Shown here: positions 20,340 to 32,190 of the stretch, piece by piece
How the letters are laid out: each line of letters opens with the position of its first letter
Position numbering within the stretch: position 1 is the stretch's first letter
Assembly (NCBI RefSeq): GCF_900496995.4
Contig: NC_044024.1
Span: forward strand, 16,866,698-16,930,697
DNA: 64,000 bases
Source: Aquila chrysaetos chrysaetos
Taxonomy: Eukaryota; Chordata; Aves; Accipitriformes; Accipitridae
Direction: 5' to 3'
The notes under the pieces: model-generated
What the model was told of the DNA's origin: nothing
Database searches by the model: none
What the model saw: the letters and a program-made list of their open reading frames with translations, nothing else
Translations under genes and position numbers: made by a program

Positions 20340-23300
20340 CGCGTTACTTCAGTTACTGCACAGCAGCGGCAGAGCACCCGCGAGAAGCCAGCTCTCCCAG
20401 CTGCTTGTCCGCTCTTCAGCCCTTGGCCACGCTGTCCCCCAGCCCGTAACGTATTCGGTTTACTAAAAAACGCGAGGTTAACCTTCAAGGATTGAAGGTG
20501 TTCAGTCCAAGCAGTAGGCCAAGGCACAATTCCTGGAAGGAACATAATATTCTCAATTAACTTCATTTGTTGGCTGCAGCAACATTTCCAACATTCGAGT
20601 TGGAGAATTGCTCGGCGGTGGCTGGCGGGATGATTGGGATGAGCTCACAGAGTCACACTGATGGAGTAACAAAACTTCTACATTAAAAATATATACTGAA
20701 TGGGGGGTTGTTGTTTGTTGGGGGTTTTTTATTTTAGAAAACCTACCTTATCAGTAATGATCCGCAGAAAAACTAGGACAAAATACCTGATGTAGCTGTT
20801 ACAGATAAAAACTTAAGTCTTTGGTGTGAGCAGCATAGTGACATTATTGTGAACTAAAGCAGAAGCAGACGAGACAGCTTGAATTACAGTTTCATCTGGT
20901 TCAAAAGGGTGGGTGCTAGTAAAATGTATTTAGGTGATCTGCTAAAGAAAAGAATACATTGCATTTTGTAAGTACCCAGTCACAGCTAGAGATTTTGACA
21001 AAAGTTGACTTTCACACACAATTAAACAAAATAATTTCAGTTTTCTAGTTTCATAGAAGCTGATCCACAGACTGCCCTATCTCCAGGGTTATTTCGTACT
21101 GATAAAAAATCATGGGATTAATGTTTTTGAAAGAAGACAAGAAAGGACAGCATTATTATAGCCTTATTTTCTATATATCCCAAAGTGAATATAGGAAGAG
21201 AAGTGAAGCAGGCTGCAATGTTAATGTATGAGAAGAGCCTGGAGACACTCTCATCAGTAAGTTATCAGAACATCTAAGTCTTACCTCTGTTAGTGCTCTC
21301 TCAAACTGAACTAGTAGAGAAGTTGCTGACTGCAACAATAAAGTTTTCAGTTGATGTTTTAAGCAGTGGTACTGTAAGCGTTCACCACCTTTGTACAGAG
21401 CTAAGCAAAGAGAGAGCAAAGGAGCGAGGGGGCTACATTTGGAGGACAGAGGAACAGATGGAAGACATTCATACTCAGTTCCCAGCTCCACGGCAGGGTT
21501 TCTGCTTTTGGACTGTGGTGAGCGCCCTGCTCAGAGCCCAGCGCTGGACGTAAAATAAATAACACTCCCCAAGCAGAGTGGATGGTAAGTGCTAAGGACT
21601 GCCAAGACATGGCCTTGAAGACAATAAAAGAGCAGCTCCAGGCATTACTAGAGCACGCACAAAATTTTCAATTTTAAAAAGAACTCAATCTGCATCTCAA
21701 TTTCTCATCCCAAGTCCAAGAGAAGGCAGGAAAGAACCTCATTTATTGTTTCCAGCACAAACGTGGCCATTACTAATGACTTTTACAGAACTTTACCTTA
21801 TGAAGGTGCCATTTCAAGAACAGTTATTCTTGAAAACGTTTAAGACAAAAATGCTTGTCTATGCTGCAGTCAAGTATGTGAAATTATTCACAGCCTCAAC
21901 ACTGAAGCGTTCAGCAGTTTTGCTTGTGGAAGAACACTTTGATCGGAGAAATAAAAAATAGTGACAGCCATTCAGATGTCTGTACAAATCCCAGGTATTC
22001 ATGTCTCACAGGACTAAGGATAACATACCTGACAATGAAAGGAAGCTTTGATTATTGTAGCAAATCTAAAAGCACCCTCAAAACACCCACTGTTACTACT
22101 TAAAAGCTAGTTATTCACACCCTGCATTTGACTAGGTGGTCTCCATTCACTGTTAAATCTTCCTGGCATCCCCAGTAAAATAGTGCTTTTTATAGGAAGT
22201 TCCTATACATTAATAATGATCTAAAAGGAAGACATATTTCTAGACTGGAAAACAAACAAATTAGAAAAACAAGAAAACACCTAGCTCCATGCATACCAGG
22301 CATCAAAGGCCTCAGCCCCCTGCTGAATAAGAGCCATGGATCACTTTAATTAGAGCTGAACCAGCTCCATCTGTCAGTGAGAAGCACAAGAGAAGATCTA
22401 ACCACACTGAAGTGAGTCTTTCTGGTCCCACTGATGTACACTGTTAGCAGTACAGGATTCAGAGATGTTAATAGTTACTACCATACTTGTAGGAGCCACA
22501 AAGTTTGGTTTTTTAAATTAACATATTCCCCAAAATTTAGAAATTACTATTCACTCTAAATACCTGTTTCCCCTGGAACTGCCCTTGTACCAGGAGACTA
22601 AGCCATGCTAGAGAACTCAGAACATTACCCTTCACTTCCAGAGCTTGCCAGCATTATTTTAGGGTTCTGGTTGTTTGGGGGTTTTTAAGTCCATTATTAA
22701 TCAGTTACAAAAATACATTTTTCAAAACATAATGTAAGTTATTTTCATAAACACAACTTAAATGAAATCATGGCTGCATACTAATAACAAAACAAACCTG
22801 CAAAGCTACAGTTTTAGGTAATTCCTACATTACCTACAGGGGAGAAGGATGGGGGTTGTAATAACAGAACATCATTTCTTCTCTCCCGTTAAAGTTTAAA
22901 AGGTGTTACATACAGACTTTGCAGTTTGGTGGCTATACATCAAAACAGACAGAAAATATTCTCTTCTCTGCTACTATTTCAATATGGAAAGGTCTCATAC
23001 ACAATGCAATAGATTCACAGCAGGTCCTTAGAAAATATTGTACCTTTAGTGCCTTTGAGTAAACAGGGGACTTCAGAAGGAGAAAAATGAATACAACAAG
23101 CAATCCAAACAAATTTTAAAATAATTTCACGAATGGTTTCCCTTTCAGTAGGATAAAAAACTCTGGCTACTCTCTAAAACACTCAACTGATAGCTTACTT
23201 ATTAGACAAAAATTAGTGTCCACTCAACCATGAAAAAGACAAGCCATTATATGCTATAAGAGAGATCAAACTGACATCAGCTACTGTACATCTTGACACT

Positions 23301-23974
23301 TACTACATAATCAAAGTAAACTTTGCTATATGTGACTGATCTAATGTACCTGTCAGTTATCACCATCTCTGCTCAGATGAGTTCGTGTGTCACCTATATA
23401 CATGGGACAAAACAAATAAATAAATTGCAATGTTATCTCTTCAAGCTGCTTACACAGTAAGGGGAGAGTGCTTAGTATTCCGTAATGGAGTTAGGAGTAA
23501 TTTACTGAGAGATAATTTCTTTTGGACCTAAAATCTCCTGCCTCCTGTAGAGCAGACAAATAGAACTATCTAACAGGAAATGGGGCATGATAATACTGCT
23601 CTTTAAATAGAACTAACAAAATGGAAATACAATAGGCATTACAAAATATACAGCTAACAGTTATCAAAACCTTTGATGTTTTTATAGCTATTTACTGCAA
23701 GAGACTGTATTAGCTGCTCCAGCCCATTTTAATACAAGAAAAGTTTAACACGTTTTTTAAAAACACTTAAAAAAAAAAAAAATTAAACCTCTGAAGTAGT
23801 ACTCTCAGGTGTCTGGGGAAACCAAGTATGAGGAGGGAAAGCCACCTCGTTGATGAAATAACAAAGATTTGGCAATCAGCTCCAACAGTGGTGTACACGA
23901 TGGACTACAGTTGTAATAGCACTGATGGTTTAATCATCCAGAACTAACTTTCCTGTATCTGAACAGAGATGTAG

Positions 23975-24115
23975 CAGGGTGCGGAGGCCAGGACACTCAC
24001 CTGGGACTTGAAAGACTAATTCTACTTCTGACTCTACCCCTGCAGCTCCACACACCTTAGGCAAGACATTTCATCCTTTTGCCTCACTTTGCCGTGTCTG
24101 CAAAGCACAGTCTCC
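23975..24115 (+). repeat. MIR-like ancient SINE fragment
   Basis: CACCTGGGACTTGAAAGACT and then CCTTAGGCAAGACATTTCAT..TGCCTCACTTTGCC follow the order of the MIR 5'/core consensus (memory-based recognition). It is diverged and truncated. Confidence 0.45.
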
Positions 24116-27100
24116 TTAGGGAGAGCAGCATCGCTCACCCTGCTGCTCTACAGTGTCACCAGGACCCTGAGCCGCAGCACTGCTGTAGCACAATCCCCAA
24201 CGTCAGTCATTTCAGCAGTGATTGCCTGGGCCTCCTTTCAACTTGTAGGACTGATCTTCCCTGGCAAAGCTGGGAGGGGCTGAGTCAGCACAAACAGCAG
24301 AACCAAGACTCCAGGAACCCTTCTCACAGCAGTGTCGCTTATATATCATCTCTTTGCTGCTCTGTGTGAAAAGTCACAGATTTCAGAGAGCAGTAAGCTC
24401 TATCATGGCATTGCAAATCTGATTCCTAAAGAGATCCAGTTCAGCTCACTTCTTTTACTGCCCTTCCTGGCTTCTTTGCAGGGGATGCAGTCCATCTGCT
24501 ACTGCATAGCCAATAAATGACACAAGTAGGCACTAATGCAGTAGGTATCCTTACTGTAACAGGGGTCTTTTTTTTTTTTTTTTTTCCTTACCCTCTCTTT
24601 AAGCCATACTTTTAGCACCAGTTCCTGAACTTTAAAAGGAACAAAACAAGTCTGGAGGACTGGGAAATTCACCATGGCTCCTTGCTCAGAGTGATGTTGT
24701 GTTTAGGTTTCTCCCTCATAAGAGGTCAGCTCTCTTCCAGTTTGCCAAACACAACCCTTCAGCATAGCGCACCTCTGCCCCTTGCCTGCAGCCTCGAAGA
24801 CAATAACCAAGGTCTTACTGGACAATTGAATTTGTTGCACTGATTTTTGGGGGTCACTTTACCTTTTTTTCTGCTTGAAACATGTAACTTCCTTTCATTT
24901 TATTCACTCTTGATTGCATCACTATACCAAAATCATCTTGGTTCTGGCCTTTCTTTTGTCTTTTCTCTTCTGTCCTGGGCCCAGTGATACCTCTCTAACC
25001 TGAAAAGATAAATTATCCAGGAACAAAACTGTTGCTGTAGTACAAAGTGAAATGACTGCAGCTACCCAAACCCGCTTCACTCTGCATCCTAGGGTCAAGT
25101 TGAATCTCCAACCACCAAGGATACTGCTTTATAACAAAATTTTCAGGGAACTCTGTGCTGAGCTTCTTTCCAGAGCATCTCTTTTGTCCATTTGGTTGGT
25201 GCTGCTTCCCTCTCAGGGAACTTTTTCAGTACAACAAAATATTTATCAATGTTGAATTCTCTGCGAAATAGAAGAAGTGGGAGGATTCTCTTCAGTGGAA
25301 GTTACTTTAAATATTTCACTTTCCAAGTAGCTCTGTGAATATAGGGGAGAAATACATAACTTAAACACAAGGAGTTACTGACCCAGAAGTGATTAGCATT
25401 AGTGTAAAGCTTTCAGACCCTTTTTCATCTTATTGATTCTAAGCAGAATAAATCCGTAAACGATAATAGGGCTCAATTTAAATTACCTACAGCAAGTGCT
25501 GCTTTTCAGCTCTCGTCAGACAATCATGCTGTTCAATCAGCTCCATTCTGTATGTACAAAGCAAATTAATGTGTATAAAACAGTCGTAACTCAGGCCAGT
25601 TTTCAACAAAAGAATCTTTTATGTAGCACACAACTGCCTTTTATTGACATGCTTTTAATTGAACCTATAATGCTATGTCCATATTCTACCTAATTATAGC
25701 AGAAAATACATACATCTCTGGAAATACTGACCATACCTTTCCCTTTGTAAAGTTTCCAGAACTTTACCAGGGTAGAGAATGATGATCTCAGTTAAGCCCA
25801 GATTTGTTTAGAAACACTAAACGGGCATGAGAAGACACTTCGAGCATATCGCAGCAAAGCAACATCTCAAGGACGATTACATTAGCACACTGAATTGGCA
25901 AGGCCAGTTCCTCACTCCTTGAAGCCAGTCTGTAAACATGCCTTTCAAAATCAAGTCAGAGGGCACTACAGTATGTGACATTGATAGAGAAACCTGCAGT
26001 CTGGAAGAGTTGTTTAAGCAACTCATTTTTGTTTCAAAAGGGATCTTTAGTGTGTCTTTCTTACTTTATTTGTGTTGCTCAGTTTACCAGGGAACAAGCA
26101 AGTCCCAGGAAGCCAGGATACTACTTCTTTACAGGATGAACTCCTGGGACAACAGAAGCAGCAATGTCAGAAAACGAAGAATTAAAGGTGAACTCTGGCA
26201 AATACTTCTGAGTCAATCCAAGACATTTGCCCAGTGGGATTATCTTTGTGAGGGCAGGGATGCCAGGGGCAGGGGAGGTTATTTGCACTTGTGTCTGCCA
26301 TTTCGGCCAGGGTGGCTTAAAGAGAACTAGTGGGGGATTCTGCAGAGGTGAAGGAACAGGACAGAGCACAGGCCTTTTATTTCCATTTTGACATTGCCAA
26401 GTCCAGCCCTTGCTGTGGGTAGGAAAAATCCTGTTGACAACTTCCATAGCCTTTACAATAAAGCCTCAAGCTAAGACAACAGCACATCTTCTTCTGTAAG
26501 AACACGCATGCCATACCATGGTTACCAGCAGCAAAGAGCAAATAAACCCAAGGCTAAAATCAACTACAACGTTAGTGTCGATTTTAACATGGGTAGCACT
26601 CCATCTCAAGGATGTATATTGACAATTAGTCAATTTTATTGCCAGGCTCTTCTGACAGATCCGTGTTTCATTGACACTATGCATGGGACTCCTATCTAAC
26701 ATTTTGCTTTAAATATTCTTCCTGTTAACCAGTCACCCCAAACACAGATTAAGGTGAATGACATGAATGCAGCCAGTCTTACACGCACAGACGCAGCAAG
26801 TAGCTGGGAACACCACACAGAAAGGCAAGTTCTTTAGCAGTAGACAAATGCTCCTGATCAACACACACAAAAGAAATCTGTAGTGTAAATGATTCAGCTA
26901 TGCTACCTGCTGTATGAACACACTTGCCTGGCATTCAGATGAGCAACTGAAGTGTGCTAGCCAGTGCTCCCGCTCAGTGCAACAGCTCTCTACGTGAGTG
27001 ACCTTCTCTTCCTCCTTCTTCACTTTTTGTTTCCTGAGAATTTTGTCAGGCACTGCAATTAAAAGTCTGTGAGCACTAGTGGAGTTAAAGTAAATGGATG

Positions 27101-28299
27101 TTTAACCTCTCTGGGGAAATATTTAAGAAGTGTACGGAGATGTATTTACTGAAGATTTCACTAATTCAAATAAATCAAGTTAAAATTACAGACTAGACTG
27201 TCTACTGTCAGTTTTCTGAAAACCCTTCCATTCAAAAAAAGCAAATAAAAATGGTAAGTTCATTTCTCCTTTGCTTTTTAACTGGAAGCAGAGCTGACAT
27301 TGATGTTGTGGTGAAAGACATTAGTATTTAACTACTTGAAGAAATTCACATTACCACAGTGTCCTTTTAAATTGCGGTACTTATGTTCGCCACATAAGTT
27401 GCTATTAGCAACTGTAAAAAACAAAAAAACCCCTTATATTACTGCCTTGAACATAGCAATGGTTTATTGTACTAAATTCTTTGGAGCTTTCTTTGCTCAA
27501 TATTTGAAATAAAATTAAAATGCTATCCCTGAGAAAGAACCATTTCTTCCAAAGTATATATCTCATTCACTGTAAAAACAGACTTTAAAAACTAATGTAG
27601 CTGACAAGTAATCCCCACGTTTTATGTCATGAAGTAAAACAAGTCCTTGTGAGAATATTGACTTGCCCCTTAAACTTCACTTTCCAGCTCTTAAGCTAAA
27701 TAAAAGCACATTGCCAAAATCCTTATATTGAAGTGATTTTGATTTCTCTGAAGCAGATGATAATTCCTCTTTGCCTTCCAACTCTGGGTTGGTGGGTTTT
27801 TTTGCATATCACTTTTCCAAATTTGTATTACCATAAAGATCTAAAGGAGTAGGGTTTAGATGCTATATATTTAAAGATAAAGCAAACATTTTATCTAGGA
27901 CAGAACAAACACTTTAAGATATGCTGTCGTTAAATATTTAAGTAATGCTTCTCTAAGAATGAGTGAGTCCACTTGATGTTTACAACAAAATTTTTAAAAT
28001 GTCTGCTTTACTAGCTAGAAAATGTGTCTAACGTTCAGATTTGGTGGACAGAGCTTTTCATTCAGTTAAACAATGTACTACGGAAATACCAGACAAAATA
28101 CTTGTTAATGGTGAGTGTGACTGTTTCAGGAACAACACAGAGTGACAGCATGGCTCAAATAAAAAACTGGCAACATGCCAGTAGATTCTCATTTACCATA
28201 GTCTGTCTTTACACAGGAGGATCAAATTAACAACCCAAATGAAGAAGAAAAGGTCCAATCTGGTAGTACTGTAGTATTAGAGAAGGAATAGATAAATAA

Positions 28300-28480
28300 T
28301 TAAGTCAGGAAGAAGGCTGGAGGGTCCTGCTTCCCATTCTGATCAACATGTGGCAGGATCCTGGCTAGCTCACAGCATCTTCTTCAGTTTTCCCCTCTAT
28401 GAACTGGGCAATAACACCTCTCAAACTTGCAGAAACAAACACAGGATCAACCAGCTTTGGTACAGAAGCAGCTTTAGTGC
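28300..28480 (+). repeat. MIR-like ancient SINE fragment
   Basis: CTTCAGTTTTCCCCTCTATGAACTGGGCAATAACACCTCTC (about 28382-28422) has the 'TTTCCTCATCTGTAAAATGGG' core order of MIR with many changes. The flanks fit less well. Confidence 0.35.
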
Positions 28481-30059
28481 TCTATGTATGCAACAAACTT
28501 AAATACACCCACCTAACCCTATTTAAGTAACACCAGATAAACAAAAGCTTCGGAGGATGGAGTTCTTTCACTGATGTCATTAAGAAATGCTTATCTCTCT
28601 CGCTGCCAATTTATATCTAAAAATTTAACTAGTCTCAAAACTTCCCTTTATGAAGTTTAAAGTTTATTGCCCTGCACCAGCACAAAGACAGAATCCCTTG
28701 CACATGTTCCATTAGGCTCCAATATCAATAATATTCTTTATGGTATTTTAGTCAGTGGGACACAGCTCTTTAATAAATAACCATGGGTAAGGAACAAGGT
28801 AACAGTGACAAGAAAAGTCGGCTCTGAATGGCAGGAAGTTGTTCACATCATGTGCATCTAGCTAGGTGAGCTTATCAGTTTGGAAGCTACATTTCCCTCA
28901 TCAGTGCCAATACTCTTCACTAAAGAAATGGAGTTAAATATGCCTTCAGGAATGGGCTGAAATATTGCTGAAGTGGGGCTTTCAGGTCTGACTTTAAAGC
29001 ATCAGATCCTACTGTATGGCGCTAAACAGGGACCAAAATGCTTTTTTTTTCTTCCACAAGCACTCTTACCTAGACCACCTCCAAAAATATTTAAAAAAAA
29101 AAAAATTATAGCTTGCCTCAGATTCTTCTTAACTTTTACTTATTTTCCTGGCAGCACTGAAAAAAAAAAATCTGTCTAGATTACTCGATCTTCCTGCTTA
29201 AGTTAATTTTTCTTGTCTCAGCAGAACAGATCCTAGATTTTCGTGCTTTTCTGCTTCTAAAAACTGTTTTCTTCTGGAACAGAGGACCTTGATATAGTTC
29301 AGTCATTACATTCATTTTTCTAATGCATTCCAGGTCTCTGGAGACAGGTGGCTCAGGATGGAGAGAGATAAATATAGCTGCTTCTCCATGGAGCATTCTG
29401 TTGCCTCAGGTTTCCAAATCCAAATTAAGTAGTTAATGATTTATGTATACACTGAGCATTAGCATCTTTGTGCCACGTTAGTCTTCAGATCACAAGTGGC
29501 TCTAAAGAGGCTTTAGTCAAACAAATGAATATTAGGTTGAATGATTCAGCTTACTTCATGTAAACAGTTCCAGCATGTTCACATTGATCATCACTAAACT
29601 GCACAGAGGCAGGCAGTCTCAGTTGTAGTTAAAGAAAAAAAGCACTACCACAGAAGCAGCAACGAGTCCTTGGCTCTTTTTTAAATTCAAGTTTTATCAC
29701 ACTGATATGCCCTTCTCCAGATGTATTATCCAAGGTTGCAAGCATTCACTGTAGGTAGTGTTTTTATTAAAGCTTCACTGATGCATTATGAAATTGCAGG
29801 ACTGTGCCTCTTCCTTTAAAGATAACTTTCAGCTTCCATAGTCACAAGAAACCCTGAACACATACCCTCTAAATCCATAACCAGAGGTCAGCTGTATTTA
29901 TGCATGCATGCAAGTATTAATGATTTTTTTAAAGTAATTTCCTGGTGCAGAGATCTAACTCAGACTTTTTAGACACTGAGTAGGCAATACAGGGCAGGTG
30001 TGAATTCTTCAGCCTCTCTAAACCTTCTGGTTGTACATATTGCTCTTTAAACCAAAGTT

Positions 30060-30140
30060 TCCTCTGACAGTTGTAGGGTCGTTTTTGTTTTGTGGTGGGT
30101 TTGGTTTTGGGTTTTTTTTTTTCTTCTTCTTCTTTCTCAG
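30060..30140. repeat. GT/T-rich low-complexity tract
   Basis: A run of TTTTG/GGTTT words ends in T and TTC repeats. A mirror-like A/C-rich tract sits at 31015-31090. Both are simple low-complexity sequence and account for the Phe- or Lys-rich frames there. Confidence 0.7.
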
Positions 30141-31014
30141 ATCTGATACTCAGCATGAATCCTCTTATCACCTTAGCAATATACACAGATCAGCAAAAAT
30201 ATCATTTTGGATAAGATAGCATCTAGCTATATCAGTGTTTGTAACTTAACCTTTTTCGACCTTCAGGTACAGAGGTGGCTTGCTCTGCATATGCCAGGTT
30301 TTGTTTTGCTAAGTATGTCCCTCTAGAGTCCCGAACAAAATCAACAATCTTTGTCTAACGAGCAATTACATTTTTTTTCTTTTCAGTACTGCCCTACATT
30401 ATGCAGCCTGTTATTTCATTTTGATATTTCCTACATGTCAGAAAACATGAATTATACTGTGCTTTCTGTCTGCTCCACTCTGTGGCGCAAAAAAAGCTTA
30501 ATTATAGACTATATAGATATTTCCCCAATATTGGAATTATCACTAGTGCTACCTAATCAGGGCACATTTACCCCAGAAAAGCCTTTTTGGGCTTCTGTCA
30601 CAAAACACAATATCCAATTATTATAGCAGCAATCATCCAAGTCTAAGTTTTGTTTCACTGGGAACCTTTACAACGTTTTGTATTCTTAACACCCCCATCC
30701 TTCTCCAGGCACATTCACAGCAGGCATTTCTATTATTGTGAAGCATGGTACAAGTACCACTCACCTTCGCCTTCAGTCTTCACTTTTGGTTACAAGCAAA
30801 GGCCCTGGTTAAGATTGTAGTGCTGCAGAGAGAAGTCTGAAGAAAGAAGATTCACTTTCAACACAACAGCTGAATAGTAAAGAGGAATAGCAACAAAGCA
30901 CACTGTCAAGAGATAGAGCCAAAGAACAAGACATGAGCCATGAGATGTTATGCATCTCCTTTCCGGACCTAGTGCTCTCTTTGCTGCACCAAGGAGGCAG
31001 ATCCTCGCCATTAT

Positions 31015-31090
31015 GGAAAAAAAAAACCAAACCCAAACAACAAAAAAACCCAACAAAACCACCAAAAAAACCCAAACAAAAAAAAACTCT
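31015..31090. repeat. A/C-rich low-complexity tract
   Basis: AAACC, CAAAC and ACAAAA words repeat irregularly between two A runs. They generate the Phe/Gly/Val-rich minus-strand frames (30790-31132), which are not genes. Confidence 0.7.
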
Positions 31091-31581
31091 AACATGTTGA
31101 TTCCTGTTCTTGAGCAATGCAAGTCTTAGCAAAGGACAGTATAGCTCCTTTTAGACTTTTTTCTCCTGGGGGAGGGCATGCTGCAAGGGTTTACTGTTTC
31201 TTAACACAAAGCAATTAATAAAAGTTCTCTTAGACAATGACTATCACTTTCCATAAACACTCTTTAGCAGTGCATTTTTAGAAAACCATGCTGATGGCAT
31301 CCAACTAGAAACGCAGTGCTAACACGGCAAAGCCAAGCATTCTAGTAATGAGCGAGGGTTGGGTTTACTCTGCAAAATGTATAGCAAAATTATCTCAAAG
31401 TAGAGTTAAGAGTACTTGTTAGATTGCAGAGAGCGCCTTCAAAAGAAAAATTCAGAAGCAACTAGAATAATACTGATTTTCAAGGTTAAATTAGTTTTGG
31501 TTTGCAGACACAAGATCATTACTGCAAATGGTTTGGCTTGACCAAGTAGAATAATTAAGTTTCAAGGAAGGGAATGGTTAC

Positions 31582-31610
31582 AAAAAAAAAAAAAAAAAAT
31601 TTTTTTTTTT
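31582..31610. repeat. A18T11 homopolymer junction
   Basis: Eighteen A residues abut eleven T residues, a perfect inverted repeat around the junction. Such sequence can exclude nucleosomes or extrude a hairpin. Confidence 0.9.
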
Positions 31611-32150
31611 CCCCTGTACTCTGCTTTAGGTAAACTGACATCATAAGTCCTTTAACAACAGTACTGTTCAGCTGTATTCCCAGTCCCGCATTGACAACAA
31701 GGCAATTCTCTGAATGCAGAGAAGATAAATGGAGTTAATGCCACTAAGCAAACATGACATTTTTGTTGTACTGTGATCACAGATGAGTCACTAAGTAAAA
31801 TGATTAATCACAAATCAATGTTACTAGGCTCATTTAGAGATGATTCTCCCTTTGCAAAGCAGGTAGAAGCTCTAAATTTATAGGCTAATGCGTTTATTCT
31901 AGCTGTAGCAGTCTCGTTATTGGTCTTAAGCATCAGAGTCTGCAGGAAATTTGTGCACAATTAAGCTAAAGTGATGACCTCCTTATACACATTTTGGCAC
32001 TTTTTTATCTGATAGTCTGTTGTGCAAATATATAAATGAATTGAAGCATTACATAGAAATTACAGCTAATGCAATACTAAGAAAAATAGACATATACCAG
32101 AATTTTAATACATATGCCAATAAGGTATCTAGACCATAAATTACACTCAT

Positions 32151-32190
32151 TTTATCAGTCTGCAAATGGGTTTATCAGTCCACAAATGGG
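32151..32190 (+). repeat. Two-copy 20-bp tandem repeat
   Basis: TTTATCAGTCTGCAAATGGG is followed immediately by TTTATCAGTCCACAAATGGG, two mismatches in 20. A local duplication in otherwise unremarkable intergenic DNA. Confidence 0.85.

Noticed and set aside
19610-20466. Frames of 187 and 234 codons through the orphan CpG island
   Set aside because: Pro/Ala/Arg-rich, no recognisable domain, and open only because of CG content. Kept only as a weak spliced-ORF candidate.
25938-26330. 130-codon plus-strand frame in the intergenic desert
   Set aside because: Random-looking composition, no motif, an overlapping 108-codon frame on the other strand, and no CpG or promoter signal nearby.
30790-31132. 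Phe/Gly/Val-rich minus-strand frames resembling a membrane segment
   Set aside because: Generated by the A/C-rich low-complexity tract at 31015-31090.
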